This document shows, piece after piece, positions 26,932 through 35,384 of a DNA stretch of 64,000 nt. Below the pieces are notes generated by a model, which was not told the origin of the DNA, searched no databases, and was given only the letters and a program-made list of their open reading frames with translations. Origin of the DNA: CAWIJJ01 sp963836405 (GTDB lineage: Bacteria > Acidobacteriota > Terriglobia > Bryobacterales > Bryobacteraceae); assembly GCA_963836405.1 (NCBI GenBank), contig CAWIJL010000007.1:558001-622000 (forward strand). Reading direction: 5' to 3'. The translations under genes and the position numbers were made by a program. Within the stretch, counting starts at the first letter, position 1. Each line of letters opens with the position of its first letter.

Positions 26932-28410
26932 TTACAACGGCCGCCGGAGGGCGATCACATCGCCCTTTTGGAGGCCCGAACGGACGCCTACCGCGGTAAA
27001 GCTGGAAAGTCCGAGGTCCACCTTCCTGCGGGCCCAACCCTCCGGACCTTTTACGAATACGTACTGGCCGTCGGCCTCCTGGAATACGGCTTGGCGCGGC
27101 GCAACGATCGTATCGAGGGCCGTATCCAGAACGATTTCGGCGCTTCCCGTAAGATCCGGGATCATGCGCGTATCGGATTTGAGAATCTTGACGCGGATCG
27201 GAATCTGGCTGACATAGCCGGCACGGAAGGTGCTGATCTTAGCCATGGCGCCGATACCTTCGACCACCGCCGGCATGCGGATGTCCGAATAAGCGTCCAG
27301 CCGGACCGTGGCCTTCATGCCAAGCCGCAGCTTTTCGGCATCCACCTGGTTCACGGTTGCGTTCAGAACCATCGAGGTCGGATCCACAATCTGCATAAAC
27401 GGCTGGCCGGCGGCAACCTGGTCGCCTTCCCGGATCTGTCCGAATTCGCCGTTGCGCACGATGCTCTGCATGACCACGATGCCGTCCATCGGAGTCTTGA
27501 TGGTCATCCTCGATACATTGCCGGCGGTCCGCTCCAGTTCGAGGCGCGAAGATTCGCGGGTGAGTTCCGCCGAGCGGACCGAAGCACGCTGCGATTCGTC
27601 CACCAGGTCGAGCTGCTTGAGAAGCTGCTTGTAGCGAAGCTCCGCTTCTTCCGCGGAGAGCTTGTACTTCTCCTTGTCGATCACCGACCGGACTTCAGAG
27701 GCCTTGACGTCGAGCAGCGCGCGGTCCCACTCCGCCTTGGTGCTGCGGATCTGCTGTTCCTGCGACTCGCGCTGGGCAACCAGGTTGGCGAGTTGCTTCC
27801 GAACGGTATTTTCCTGACTGATCAGCGAGTCGCGATAGTCGTCCAGCCGCTCCTTCTGAAGCTGCGGATCGAACTGCGCCACCTCGTCGCCCGTCTTCAC
27901 CTTGGCGCCCGGACTGGCGAGGTGCAGCAACACCAGGCTGAAATCGTTCTGAGGCCCGCCGCCGCCGCCCATGTCGCGTCCGCCGCCCTGCATGCCACCA
28001 CCGCCACCGCCGCCGCCCGGGCCGCCGCGTCCGCCGCCCATGCTGCCGCCGTCGCCGCCACGGTTGAGACCGGTCCGGCTACCCCGGATGCGCGGAGCCG
28101 TCAAGGCGACGAATTTCTGCGCGCCGATGGTGCCGTTCACCCGGATGGTACGGTTAACCTGGCCGAGTGAGACGGTTATCGTCGGAACGGAAACCGCAGC
28201 GCCACCACCCGTGGTGAGCGCACTCTGCTGATTCATGTAGTATGCCGCGGCCCCGGCCGCTCCCAACAAAACCAGCATGATGCCCCAAAGGGCCCGTTTC
28301 CGCTTGGCGGGTTGCCGCGGCGGAACAATTGCCGGCCCGGGAGCTGGTTGATTAGGAGAAATTTGTGGCCCGCCGGGATTCGGCGCGGGCGCGCTGCTCA
28401 TAGTCGACAT
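26932..28410 (-). CDS. HlyD/RND-type efflux adaptor with a Gly-rich lipoyl insert
   Basis: A 492-residue adaptor, the first gene of the efflux operon. A Pro-rich cytoplasmic tail (about 40 residues) precedes the anchor helix (ALWGIMLVLLGAAGAAAYYM). The first lipoyl half (GQVNRTIRVNGTIGAQ) is interrupted by a Gly/Arg-rich block of about 45 residues before the strand FSLVLLHLASPGAKVKTGD. Then come the coiled coil (about 200-310), the second lipoyl half (MTIKTPMDGIVVMQSIVR), the beta-barrel (LRLGMKATVRLDAYSDIRM) and the membrane-proximal domain ending GLQKGDVIALRRPL. The ATG chosen has GGAAGG upstream; the longer in-frame extension is not adaptor-like. Confidence 0.87.
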   Translation of the reverse strand: MSTMSSAPAPNPGGPQISPNQPAPGPAIVPPRQPAKRKRALWGIMLVLLGAAGAAAYYMNQQSALTTGGGAAVSVPTITVSLGQVNRTIRVNGTIGAQKFVALTAPRIRGSRTGLNRGGDGGSMGGGRGGPGGGGGGGGMQGGGRDMGGGGGPQNDFSLVLLHLASPGAKVKTGDEVAQFDPQLQKERLDDYRDSLISQENTVRKQLANLVAQRESQEQQIRSTKAEWDRALLDVKASEVRSVIDKEKYKLSAEEAELRYKQLLKQLDLVDESQRASVRSAELTRESSRLELERTAGNVSRMTIKTPMDGIVVMQSIVRNGEFGQIREGDQVAAGQPFMQIVDPTSMVLNATVNQVDAEKLRLGMKATVRLDAYSDIRMPAVVEGIGAMAKISTFRAGYVSQIPIRVKILKSDTRMIPDLTGSAEIVLDTALDTIVAPRQAVFQEADGQYVFVKGPEGWARRKVDLGLSSFTAVGVRSGLQKGDVIALRRPL

Positions 28411-28672
28411 GTAAAACCCTTCCAGCCTGAGTAGGCCCCGTCTCAACAACGGTGACTTTTTCGGTTCAACAAAATGACGCCGCAAAATTCCCAAAGGTTA
28501 TGCCCTACCGGGAAAAATCGGCTATGGAAACCTGGAGATACTTTATTTCCGCATGCTTGCCACTCCCTTGTCAATCGTATTTGGCTATTGTTTTCAATGG
28601 GTAAACAGCGTCTGGACAGACTGCCCGGACGGGCGGGGGAGGGGTGCCCGGGGCGTGTTATCGTGAAGGACG
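28411..28672. other. Divergent intergenic region between the efflux operon and scpA
   Basis: About 260 bases with lower GC than the surroundings, which must hold promoters for both directions. A consensus TTGACA occurs on the minus strand near 28570-28575 but has no good -10 at the right distance. A TTGTCA on the plus strand overlaps it. I see no convincing full promoter, hairpin or small gene. Confidence 0.3.
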
Positions 28673-29461
28673 GTGTCCTCGCCTCTCAACGTCCATTTGG
28701 AACATTACGACGGCCCGCTCGACCTCCTTCTGGACCTGATCCGCAAGCAGCAGATCGACATCAAGGACATCCCGATCGCCACTATCACCTCACAGTACCT
28801 GGCGTACATGGACAAGGCGAGAGAGATGGATATCGACCTCGGTGCCGAATTTGTCTACATGGCCGCAACGCTGATTCACATCAAGTCGAAAATGCTGCTT
28901 CCCCGCGATCCGGCCCTCGAGACGGCCGGCGATGGGGCCGACGATCCCCGGCAGGAACTGGTGGACCGCCTGCTCGAGCACGAGCGCTTCAAGAACGCCG
29001 CCGAAATGTTGCAACAAAAGCGGTTAATCGAAGAAAACGTGTGGTCGAACCCGCAGATCAAGGCCTTCGTCACGGAGGACGACGATCCCGGCCTGGCGAT
29101 CACGCTGTTCGACCTGGTGAAGGCCTTCGGCGACCTTCTCGATCGCGCCAAAAACCGTCCCGTCTATGAGGTGGAATCGGCGGATGTCACCGTTTCCGAT
29201 ATGATCCGTTACCTGAAGGAGCAGTTTCTCGGGGCATCCCCCGAGCAGCCGGTCTTCATTCTGCGGATCTTCGAGCAGCAGCGCACGCGGCGCGCCATGG
29301 TGGCCCTGTTCCTGGCCGTGCTGGAGATGGTCCGCATGCAGGCTGTGGTAGTGACACAAAAGGACTTATTCGGCGAGATCGCCCTTCAGCGGCACGGCAA
29401 CTTCGATGCCGTGTTTGCATCCGACCAGCCCATCGCGGCGATTGAAAAAGACTATCTCTGA
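28673..29461 (+). CDS. scpA: Segregation and condensation protein A
   Basis: A 262-residue kleisin. The N-terminal SMC-neck-binding domain is clear (YDGPLDLLLDLIRKQQIDI, then ATITSQYLAYMDKA and AEFVYMAATLIHIKSKMLLP). A variable middle follows, and the C-terminal winged helix that binds the SMC cap (PVFILRIFEQQRTRRAMVALFLAVLEMVR, of which the core is FLAVLEMVR, then QKDLFGEIAL). ScpA joins ScpB and the SMC ATPase to compact and separate chromosomes. The start is GTG, with AAGGA unusually close (2 bases), so the exact start is uncertain. Its stop overlaps the scpB start by one base. Confidence 0.93.
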   Translation: MSSPLNVHLEHYDGPLDLLLDLIRKQQIDIKDIPIATITSQYLAYMDKAREMDIDLGAEFVYMAATLIHIKSKMLLPRDPALETAGDGADDPRQELVDRLLEHERFKNAAEMLQQKRLIEENVWSNPQIKAFVTEDDDPGLAITLFDLVKAFGDLLDRAKNRPVYEVESADVTVSDMIRYLKEQFLGASPEQPVFILRIFEQQRTRRAMVALFLAVLEMVRMQAVVVTQKDLFGEIALQRHGNFDAVFASDQPIAAIEKDYL

Positions 29462-30285
29462 TGGAAATCGAGGAGCCAGAACCCCAGAACACGGCGACGA
29501 ACGAGGGCCCGCCGGAGGCCGCGGGAGACAATCCGCCGGCGCAGGAGTCCGTGCAATTCGAAGAACTTCTGGGCAGCCGCGAACCGGCCGAGAACCAGGC
29601 CGGGAATCAGGTCGAGGACCCCACTTTGCGGGCAGTACTCGAAGCCATCGTCTACGTGGCCGAGGAGCCGCTGACGATTCTGCAACTCGCCACTGCCCTC
29701 GAGCAGCCGGCGGAGCGGATCGAGAGCCTCATGCTTCAGCTCATGGCCGAGTTCGAGAAGCCGGAGCACGGGGTGACGATCCGCGAGGTCGCCGGGGGCT
29801 ACAAAATGGCGACCAAGGCGGAACACCACGACGCCGTCCGAAGCTTCGTCAAGAGCCTGAAGCCGCCGCTGAAACTGTCGCTCCCGGCGCTTGAAACGCT
29901 GGCGGTGATTGCTTACAAGCAGCCTGTCACCGCCCCGGAAATCATGGAGATCCGCGGGGTGCAGGGGGCCGGCGTGCTGAAAACGCTGCTCGACCGCAAG
30001 TTGATCGCAGTGGCCGGCCGAAAGAACGTTATCGGCAAACCGATTCTTTATAAGACCACGCGGGACTTCATGGTTCAGTTCGGACTCAAAGACCTGTCCG
30101 AGTTGCCTTCCCTCAAGGAATTCGAGGAGATCCGCCGGATGGCGTTGAGCGAACCCGAGCCGCCGCCAGCCGAGGGTCCGGCGGCCGAAGCGGCCCCGCC
30201 GAGTGCCGCGCCCGAGCCTGAGCCCGTGGCGGCGTTGGAGCCGGAGCCTGCTCCGGCCGGATCCTCACCGGGCGAGGAGAACTGA
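29461..30285 (+). CDS. scpB: Segregation and condensation protein B
   Basis: A 274-residue protein with two winged-helix domains: LRAVLEAIVYVAEEPLTILQ opens the first near residue 56, and LPALETLAVIAYKQPVTAPE the second near residue 141, with EIMEIRGVQGAGVLKTLLDR. The family core is about 180 residues. Here it is extended by about 55 acidic residues at the N-terminus and about 45 Pro/Glu/Ala-rich residues at the C-terminus, both probably disordered. ScpB dimers bind ScpA in the SMC complex. Both ends overlap neighbours by one base (TGATG), a sign of strict translational coupling. Confidence 0.93.
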   Translation: MEIEEPEPQNTATNEGPPEAAGDNPPAQESVQFEELLGSREPAENQAGNQVEDPTLRAVLEAIVYVAEEPLTILQLATALEQPAERIESLMLQLMAEFEKPEHGVTIREVAGGYKMATKAEHHDAVRSFVKSLKPPLKLSLPALETLAVIAYKQPVTAPEIMEIRGVQGAGVLKTLLDRKLIAVAGRKNVIGKPILYKTTRDFMVQFGLKDLSELPSLKEFEEIRRMALSEPEPPPAEGPAAEAAPPSAAPEPEPVAALEPEPAPAGSSPGEEN

Positions 30286-31028
30286 TGGCCGAGGAGCGCC
30301 TTCAGAAGATACTGGCCCACGCTGGAATCGCCTCGCGGCGGCAGGCGGAGCAGTTTATCGTGGAGGGCCGCGTCACCGTCAACGGGTCGACCATCACCGA
30401 ACTGGGCTCCAAGGCCGACCTCGAGCGCGATCATATCAAGGTGGACGGGCGCCTGATTCGTGCCCCAAAACAACTCATTTATATCGTCCTCCACAAGCCC
30501 GACAGCACCGTAACCACGGTCAGCGACCCGGAAGGGCGGGCGACGGTAATGGACTTGCTGCGGGGCGTCAAGGAGCGGGTATACCCGGTGGGCCGGCTCG
30601 ACTACCACAGCGAAGGGCTGCTGCTGCTGACAAACGATGGAGACGTGGCGAACGCGATCACCTCCGCCTCAACCCACCTGCCCAAGACCTACGTGGTTAA
30701 GGTAAACGGAACGCTCAGCAGCGATCAGGAGCAGCAGTTCCGCACGGGACTCCCGATTTCCGGGCGGCGCACCCTGGCCGCGGGGCTGAAGCTGATTCAC
30801 GCCGCCAACAATCCCTGGTACGAGGTGCGGCTTTTCGAGGGGCGCAACAACCAGATCCGGCTCATGTTCAAGCATCTGGGCTTCCTGGTGGAGAAATTGC
30901 GCCGCGTGCGCATCGGACCCGTCGAATTGGGTCCATTAAAGCCGGGCCAGTTTCGCTATCTTTCGACCGAGGAAGTGGAAAAACTGAAGCGGACGCTTAG
31001 CCGGGCCCGTCAAAAAGAAGCGGTATGA
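30285..31028 (+). CDS. 23S rRNA pseudouridine synthase, RluB/RsuA family
   Basis: A 247-residue RNA-modifying enzyme. An N-terminal S4 RNA-binding domain (RLQKILAHAGIASRRQAEQF) is followed by the pseudouridine synthase core with catalytic D106 in PVGRLDYHSEGLLLLTNDGD, then KTYVVKVNG and the late motif RNNQIRLMFKHLG. RluB isomerises a uridine in 23S rRNA helix 89 in E. coli; the family also holds RluE, RluF and RsuA, so the exact site is inferred. The scpA-scpB-rluB order is a widely conserved bacterial cluster, which favours RluB. It overlaps scpB by one base and the next gene by four. Confidence 0.9.
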   Translation: MAEERLQKILAHAGIASRRQAEQFIVEGRVTVNGSTITELGSKADLERDHIKVDGRLIRAPKQLIYIVLHKPDSTVTTVSDPEGRATVMDLLRGVKERVYPVGRLDYHSEGLLLLTNDGDVANAITSASTHLPKTYVVKVNGTLSSDQEQQFRTGLPISGRRTLAAGLKLIHAANNPWYEVRLFEGRNNQIRLMFKHLGFLVEKLRRVRIGPVELGPLKPGQFRYLSTEEVEKLKRTLSRARQKEAV

Positions 31029-31426
31029 ATCGAATTGCCGAGATTCTCCGGTCGGCGCGGACGATCGCCGTGGTGGGGCTTTCCGGAAAGCGCTTCCGCC
31101 CCAGTTACGGGGTGGCCGACTACCTGAAGCGGGCCGGCTATCGCATCATCCCGGTGAATCCCAAGGAGCGGGAAGTGCTGGGCAACGAGTGTTATCCCGA
31201 TCTCGACTCGGTACCTGGGGCCGTGGATATCGTCGACATCTTCCGCCGCTCCGAGTTCGTGCCGGAAATCGTGGATGCAGCCATTCGGAAGGGCGCCAAG
31301 CTGATTTGGATGCAGGAAGGGGTGTACGACCCCGAAGCCGCGCGGCGCGCGGAGGCCGCGGGTGTGGCGGTGGTCATGGACCGCTGCATCCTGAAAGACC
31401 ACCGCCGCCTGGAACAGGCCTCCTGA
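31025..31426 (+). CDS. CoA-binding Rossmann protein (YccU-like)
   Basis: A 133-residue single-domain protein with the CoA-binding fold. It shows IAVVGLSGKRFRPSYGVADYLK (glycine-rich nucleotide loop), YRIIPVNPKEREVLG, VDIVDIFRRSEFVPEIVDAA, and LIWMQEGVYDPEAARRAEAAG, all typical of the stand-alone YccU group related to the first domain of succinyl-CoA synthetase alpha. Family members bind CoA, but the physiological role is unsettled. It overlaps rluB by ATGA and is the last gene of the scpA operon; a large hairpin follows. Confidence 0.9.
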   Translation: MNRIAEILRSARTIAVVGLSGKRFRPSYGVADYLKRAGYRIIPVNPKEREVLGNECYPDLDSVPGAVDIVDIFRRSEFVPEIVDAAIRKGAKLIWMQEGVYDPEAARRAEAAGVAVVMDRCILKDHRRLEQAS

Positions 31427-31449
31427 CAGCCCGTGGTAGATGTCGCTCC

Positions 31450-31501
31450 CTGACGGTCGCGGCTCTGTAAGTTGCTGAATCTACGGAGCCGCGCACGTCA
31501 G
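31450..31501. repeat. Large imperfect palindrome (REP-like hairpin) between convergent genes
   Basis: Two 20-base arms, beginning CTGACGGTCGCGGCTC and ending GAGCCGCGCACGTCAG, match at 17 of 20 positions around a 12-base loop. It lies in the 113-base gap between the convergent CoA-binding and TPR genes. There is no T-run, so it is not a simple terminator. The look is that of a dispersed palindromic element, which could also act as a bidirectional terminator. Only one copy is seen in this window. Confidence 0.55.
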
Positions 31502-31538
31502 CGGCTGACCCCGGCGTGCGGCGGGCGACGGGTTCGTT

Positions 31539-31964
31539 TTACACCTGAACGTCCCACTCTTCGCCCGGCGCGAGCCGGCGCGCCCGATCGAAGTCGGCGA
31601 GGGCCCGCTCCGTTTCGCCCTCTTCGAGCAGGTACAACTGTCCGCGATACCGGTATGCCTGCCAAAGGCGCGGACTTAGGCGGATGGCTTCGGTCAGCTT
31701 GTCGATGGCTTTCCGGCGCTCGCCGGCCAGGGCGAGTTCGTTGGCTTCCGCCATCATGCTGGCCGGGTCGGGCAAAGAGCGGAAGCGCCGGCTCATCAGG
31801 TACAGATAGACGCCGCCCATGGCGAAGAGGACCGCGATGCCGGCGGCCTCGGCGAAACTCCAGGTCCCCAGAAACAGGCGGCTGGCCACGGGCAGGCTGC
31901 CGAAGAGGGCCGCAAGGGCGAAGGCGGTGCGGCTCCACTGAGCGGCACGCGCGGCGCGCTTCAT
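31539..31964 (-). CDS. Small membrane protein with TPR-like repeat
   Basis: A 141-residue protein. Two membrane helices come first (TAFALAALFGSLPVAS, then AAGIAVLFAMGGVYLYLM). A soluble C-terminal part follows with about one and a half tetratricopeptide units (ANELALAGERRKAIDKLTEA, then AYRYRGQLYLLEEGETERAL, ADFDRARRLAPGE). TPRs mediate protein contacts. An alternative GTG start 24 bases upstream would overlap the phosphatase gene by 11 bases. Probably co-transcribed with the histidine phosphatase. No specific function can be given. Confidence 0.7.
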   Translation of the reverse strand: MKRAARAAQWSRTAFALAALFGSLPVASRLFLGTWSFAEAAGIAVLFAMGGVYLYLMSRRFRSLPDPASMMAEANELALAGERRKAIDKLTEAIRLSPRLWQAYRYRGQLYLLEEGETERALADFDRARRLAPGEEWDVQV

Positions 31965-31977
31965 ACGCCGCAACCGT

Positions 31978-32487
31978 TCACTTCGCACAACCCGCGTAGC
32001 GCAGCGCCAGCAGGTTGGCCTGGTTCGGTCCGGTCAGCGTCACCACGAACATCCGATCGTATTCGTCGTCGGCGATGGCGGGTGCCTTGCCGGCGCCCAG
32101 GCGCTCCACGACCTGGGGCAGAGTGTTGGAATGCCCGACCACGAGTGCGACGTCGCCGGGACCACCGGCGCGCAGTTTCGCGACCAGTCCATCCACGTCC
32201 TTGGCGGGCACCGTTTCGGGGCGGATGCCTTGCATCTTCGCGACCGGCTCCGAAGTTTCGCGGGTACGGGCGACCTCGGTGGTGAACACGCGCTTCACGC
32301 CCGCATCGGCCAGGACCCTGGCCAGCGCCTCCGCGCGGCAGCGGCCCACTGCGCTGATGCCCTCTTCGCCGGCCATGGTACCGGCCCGTTCGGCATGCCG
32401 CACCAGAATCACGGTAGCGGCAGGATTGGCGGCAGGCACCGGCGATGCCACAGCCAACAGCACGGCCGCTCGCAGAAGAGTCCTCAT
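31978..32487 (-). CDS. Exported histidine phosphatase family protein
   Basis: A 169-residue protein with a signal peptide (LLRAAVLLAVASPVPAA). The phosphatase core starts with VILVRHAERAG, where H31 in the RHAE motif is the phospho-accepting histidine. It continues with RCRAEALARVLADAGVKRVFTTEVARTRETSEPVA and the second catalytic histidine in ALVVGHSNTLPQVV. It resembles SixA/phosphoglycerate-mutase-like phosphatases. Substrate unknown. A much longer open frame upstream overlaps the next divergent gene and does not look like protein, so I chose the ATG at the signal peptide. Confidence 0.87.
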   Translation of the reverse strand: MRTLLRAAVLLAVASPVPAANPAATVILVRHAERAGTMAGEEGISAVGRCRAEALARVLADAGVKRVFTTEVARTRETSEPVAKMQGIRPETVPAKDVDGLVAKLRAGGPGDVALVVGHSNTLPQVVERLGAGKAPAIADDEYDRMFVVTLTGPNQANLLALRYAGCAK

Positions 32488-32551
32488 GCCTGATACTCTA
32501 CCCCAAGCCCACGGCGCGAGCCTCTGATACGATAATCGCAAGGTAAACTCC

Positions 32552-33922
32552 ATGTCACGAAACGCGATTTCCCGCCGCCACTTCTTCTTTGGCACGGTGC
32601 TGGCCGGCGCGGTGCCCACCGGTGGTTTCGGCAGTACCGCTTCGCTTTCACAACTCGGCTTCAAGTCGCCGAACGAGAAGCTGAACATTGCCGCGATCGG
32701 AGCCGGCGGCAAGGGCGCGAGCGACATCGCCGGATGCTCCACGGAAAACATCGTCGCCATGGCCGACCCGGATTCCAAGCGCGCCGAAAAGACTTTCGCC
32801 GCATTTCCGAACGTCCCCAAATATACCGACTTCCGGCGCATGTTCGACAAAGAGACGTCGCACATCGACGGCGTGCTGGTCTCCTGCCCCGACCACATGC
32901 ATGCCACTGCCGCCATGTGGGCCATGGAGCGCGGCAAACATGTTTACTGCCAGAAGCCGCTCACCCGCACCGTTTGGGAGGCGCAGCAGTTGACCGAGGC
33001 GGCGCAAAAGTACGGCGTGGCCACGCAGATGGGCAACCAGGGGTATTCGCAGCCGGGCGCGCGCGAATGCTGCGAAATCATCTGGAACGGCGACATCGGC
33101 AACGTGACCGAAGTACACGCATGGACGAACCGGCCGGACCCGTACTGGCCGCAAGGGCCCAACGTTGTGCCGAAGGAAGCGGCGGTGCCGTCCACGCTCG
33201 ACTGGGATGCCTGGCTGGGCGGCAGCGAGATGCGGCCCTACAGCCCCGCCTACGCTCCCCACAACTGGCGCGCGTTTCCCGATTTCGGCGCCGGCGCCAT
33301 CGGCGACATGGCCTGCCACATCCTCGGCACACCGAACATGGCCTTACGGCTTGCCAATCCCACCAGCGTCGAGTGCATCCAGCTCGAGGGCAAAGCCAAG
33401 TACACGTTCCCGTACCGGACGGCGATCCGTTTCGACTTTCCCGCGCGCGGCGCGATGCCGCCGGTCCAACTGTTCTGGCACGACCGCATGCCGGCGCAAC
33501 CGAAGTTCGAAGGCGTGCCGGAGGGCGAACTGATCGGCGACAAGGACATCAACGGCAGCCTCTTTATCGGCGACAAGGGCATGGTCACCACCGGTTGCTA
33601 CGGCGAGAATACGCGCCTGGTGCCGGCCGCGAAGATGGCGGATTACAAGAAGCCTCCGCAGATTCTGCCGCGCTGCCCGACCGACGGGGATTGGGTGCGC
33701 AGCCACTACAAGGACTGGATCCGCGCTTCCAAGGGCGGAGAGGCCGCCTGCTCCAACTTCAGCATCTCCGGACCGTTCGTGCAGTGGATGCTGCTGGGCG
33801 TCATCGCGATGCAGGTGGAAGGCAAGCTGCTTTGGGACTCCCAGAAATCGCGGTTCACGAACAATAACGAAGCCAACAGTTACCTGACGCCCAAATTCAG
33901 GAAGGGCTGGAAATTCTCCTGA
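32552..33922 (+). CDS. Tat-exported Gfo/Idh/MocA-family oxidoreductase
   Basis: A 456-residue protein. The N-terminus SRRHFFFGTVLAGAVPTGG is a twin-arginine signal. The Rossmann loop IGAGGKG is near residue 50, then VSCPDHMHATAAMWAMERGK and YCQKPLTRTVWEA (the EKP-type motif as QKP). The large C-terminal domain has PDFGAGAIGDMACH with the substrate-side histidine. Its first 60 residues are nearly identical in pattern to the oxidoreductase encoded about 3 kb downstream on the other strand (GAVPTGGFGST, then LNIAA), so the two are paralogues. ThuA follows on the same strand. Likely a periplasmic sugar-ring oxidoreductase; substrate unknown. Confidence 0.88.
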   Translation: MSRNAISRRHFFFGTVLAGAVPTGGFGSTASLSQLGFKSPNEKLNIAAIGAGGKGASDIAGCSTENIVAMADPDSKRAEKTFAAFPNVPKYTDFRRMFDKETSHIDGVLVSCPDHMHATAAMWAMERGKHVYCQKPLTRTVWEAQQLTEAAQKYGVATQMGNQGYSQPGARECCEIIWNGDIGNVTEVHAWTNRPDPYWPQGPNVVPKEAAVPSTLDWDAWLGGSEMRPYSPAYAPHNWRAFPDFGAGAIGDMACHILGTPNMALRLANPTSVECIQLEGKAKYTFPYRTAIRFDFPARGAMPPVQLFWHDRMPAQPKFEGVPEGELIGDKDINGSLFIGDKGMVTTGCYGENTRLVPAAKMADYKKPPQILPRCPTDGDWVRSHYKDWIRASKGGEAACSNFSISGPFVQWMLLGVIAMQVEGKLLWDSQKSRFTNNNEANSYLTPKFRKGWKFS

Positions 33923-33974
33923 TAGCGGGGCCCGACATAGCTCCGCCGCAAAAGCCGTAGTAACATGACGGTCG

Positions 33975-34961
33975 ATGACTTTCGGGAGAACCGCTCTACT
34001 TTTGGGCGCGCTTGCCTGCGCCGCGCAGGCGGCGGGCGACCGCCTGGTGCTTCCGGGTAAGAACGGGCCCGGCAAAGGCAAGAGAATCGTGCTGGTGAGC
34101 GGGGACGAGGAATACCGCTCCGAGCAGGCGCTGCCGCAACTCGCGCGCATTCTTTCCGAGCGCCACGGCTTCGACTGCACCGTGCTGTATGCGATCGATC
34201 CGAAGGACGGCACCATCAACCCCGACGTCGCCGACAACATTCCCGGCCTGGAAACGCTCGATTCGGCGGACCTGATGGTGATCTTCACGCGGTTCCGCAA
34301 CCTGCCGGACGAGCAGATGAAGCACATTGTGGACTACATCGAATCCGGCCGTCCTATCGTGGGCATCCGCACGGCGACCCACGCCTTCGACGTCAAGACC
34401 AGCAAGACTTACCAGCGGTACAGCTGGAACAGCAAAGAATGGGACGGCGGTTTCGGACGGCAGGTGCTGGGCGAGACCTGGATTGCGCACCACGGCCGGC
34501 ACGCCGTACAGAGCACGCGGGGACTGGCGGCCAAGGGCCAGGAGAGAAATCCGATCCTGCGCGGCATCGAGTCCGGCTCCATCTGGGTGCCGTCGGACGT
34601 TTATAAAGTGCGCGACCTACCCGATAACGCCGTGCCTCTCGTGCTGGGTGCGGTGCTCGAGGGCATGAACCCCGGGGATGCTCCGGTTGAAGGCGCGCTG
34701 AACGAGCCCATGATGCCGGTGGCGTGGACCCGGACGTATACGGGCACGGCCGGCAAAGCGGCCCGCATCTTCACTACCACCATGGGGTCTGCGCAGGACC
34801 TGCTCAACGAACCGTTCCGGCGCCTTCTGGTGAATGCAGTCTATTGGGCGGTGGGCCTGGAGAGTCGTATCCCGGCGCGGGCCGACGTGGACCTGGTAGG
34901 GACGTACGATCCCCTGCCCTTCAAGTTTGGCGGGGCGGCGAAAGGTTTGAAGCCGCAATAG
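33975..34961 (+). CDS. Exported ThuA-domain protein
   Basis: A 328-residue protein with a signal peptide (ALLLGALACAAQAAG). The ThuA fold, a class I glutamine amidotransferase-like domain, covers most of the length. It shows RIVLVSGDEEYRSEQALPQL, DSADLMVIFTRFRNLPDEQM, GRPIVGIRTATHAF and GTAGKAARIFTTTMGS, as in trehalose-utilisation ThuA relatives. ThuA proteins take part in trehalose/maltitol catabolism that runs through 3-keto sugars in rhizobia, in line with the oxidoreductase gene just upstream. The direct reaction is not settled. The MmcQ/YjbR gene starts 16 bases downstream. Confidence 0.83.
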   Translation: MTFGRTALLLGALACAAQAAGDRLVLPGKNGPGKGKRIVLVSGDEEYRSEQALPQLARILSERHGFDCTVLYAIDPKDGTINPDVADNIPGLETLDSADLMVIFTRFRNLPDEQMKHIVDYIESGRPIVGIRTATHAFDVKTSKTYQRYSWNSKEWDGGFGRQVLGETWIAHHGRHAVQSTRGLAAKGQERNPILRGIESGSIWVPSDVYKVRDLPDNAVPLVLGAVLEGMNPGDAPVEGALNEPMMPVAWTRTYTGTAGKAARIFTTTMGSAQDLLNEPFRRLLVNAVYWAVGLESRIPARADVDLVGTYDPLPFKFGGAAKGLKPQ

Positions 34962-34977
34962 GAGGTCGAGGCTCGAT

Positions 34978-35361
34978 ATGACGGCTACCGATTTTCGCCG
35001 GATCGCTTTGGCCCTGGAGGGCGCCGAGGAGGGATCGCACATGGGCTCGGCGGATTTCCGGGTAGGCGGGCGCATCTTCGCGACTCTGGCCGCGGAGAAA
35101 CTGGGCTACGGAAACCTGATGCTCACACCCGAGCAGCAGGCTCATTTTGTTGCGGACCGGCCGGATCTGTTCGTTGCCATCGCCGGCGGCTGGGGAAGAA
35201 TGGGAGCGACCCACATCAGACTGTCCCCGGCCACCGAAGACGTAGTGGCGGGCGCGCTTCGAACCGCCTGGCAATTGCGCCTTGAAAAGAACGCCAAGAC
35301 CGGCAGGAAACGCGCCACGACACGCACGCGGGCAGCCGGGAAGCCGCATTCACGGATGTGA
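34978..35361 (+). CDS. MmcQ/YjbR family protein
   Basis: A 127-residue protein of the MmcQ/YjbR-like family (CyaY-like fold). It has FRRIALALEGAEEGSHMG, DFRVGGRIFATLA, NLMLTPEQQAHFVADRPDLF and a Lys/Arg-rich C-terminus (KTGRKRATTRTRAAG) that could bind nucleic acid. Some family members are annotated as DNA-binding, without a firm molecular role. An AGGAGG ribosome site lies 11 bases before the ATG. It may share a transcript with the ThuA gene. Confidence 0.85.
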   Translation: MTATDFRRIALALEGAEEGSHMGSADFRVGGRIFATLAAEKLGYGNLMLTPEQQAHFVADRPDLFVAIAGGWGRMGATHIRLSPATEDVVAGALRTAWQLRLEKNAKTGRKRATTRTRAAGKPHSRM

Positions 35362-35384
35362 AGCCGCGCGGGTTCGAGGCCCTG

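Noticed and set aside
28547..28575. TTGACA-based promoter on the minus strand for the efflux operon
   Set aside because: The -35 is perfect but no -10-like hexamer occurs at 15-19 bases; the next candidate is at 22-23 bases.
32488..32937. 150-codon N-terminal extension of the histidine phosphatase
   Set aside because: It lies opposite the divergent oxidoreductase gene and precedes a clear signal peptide start.
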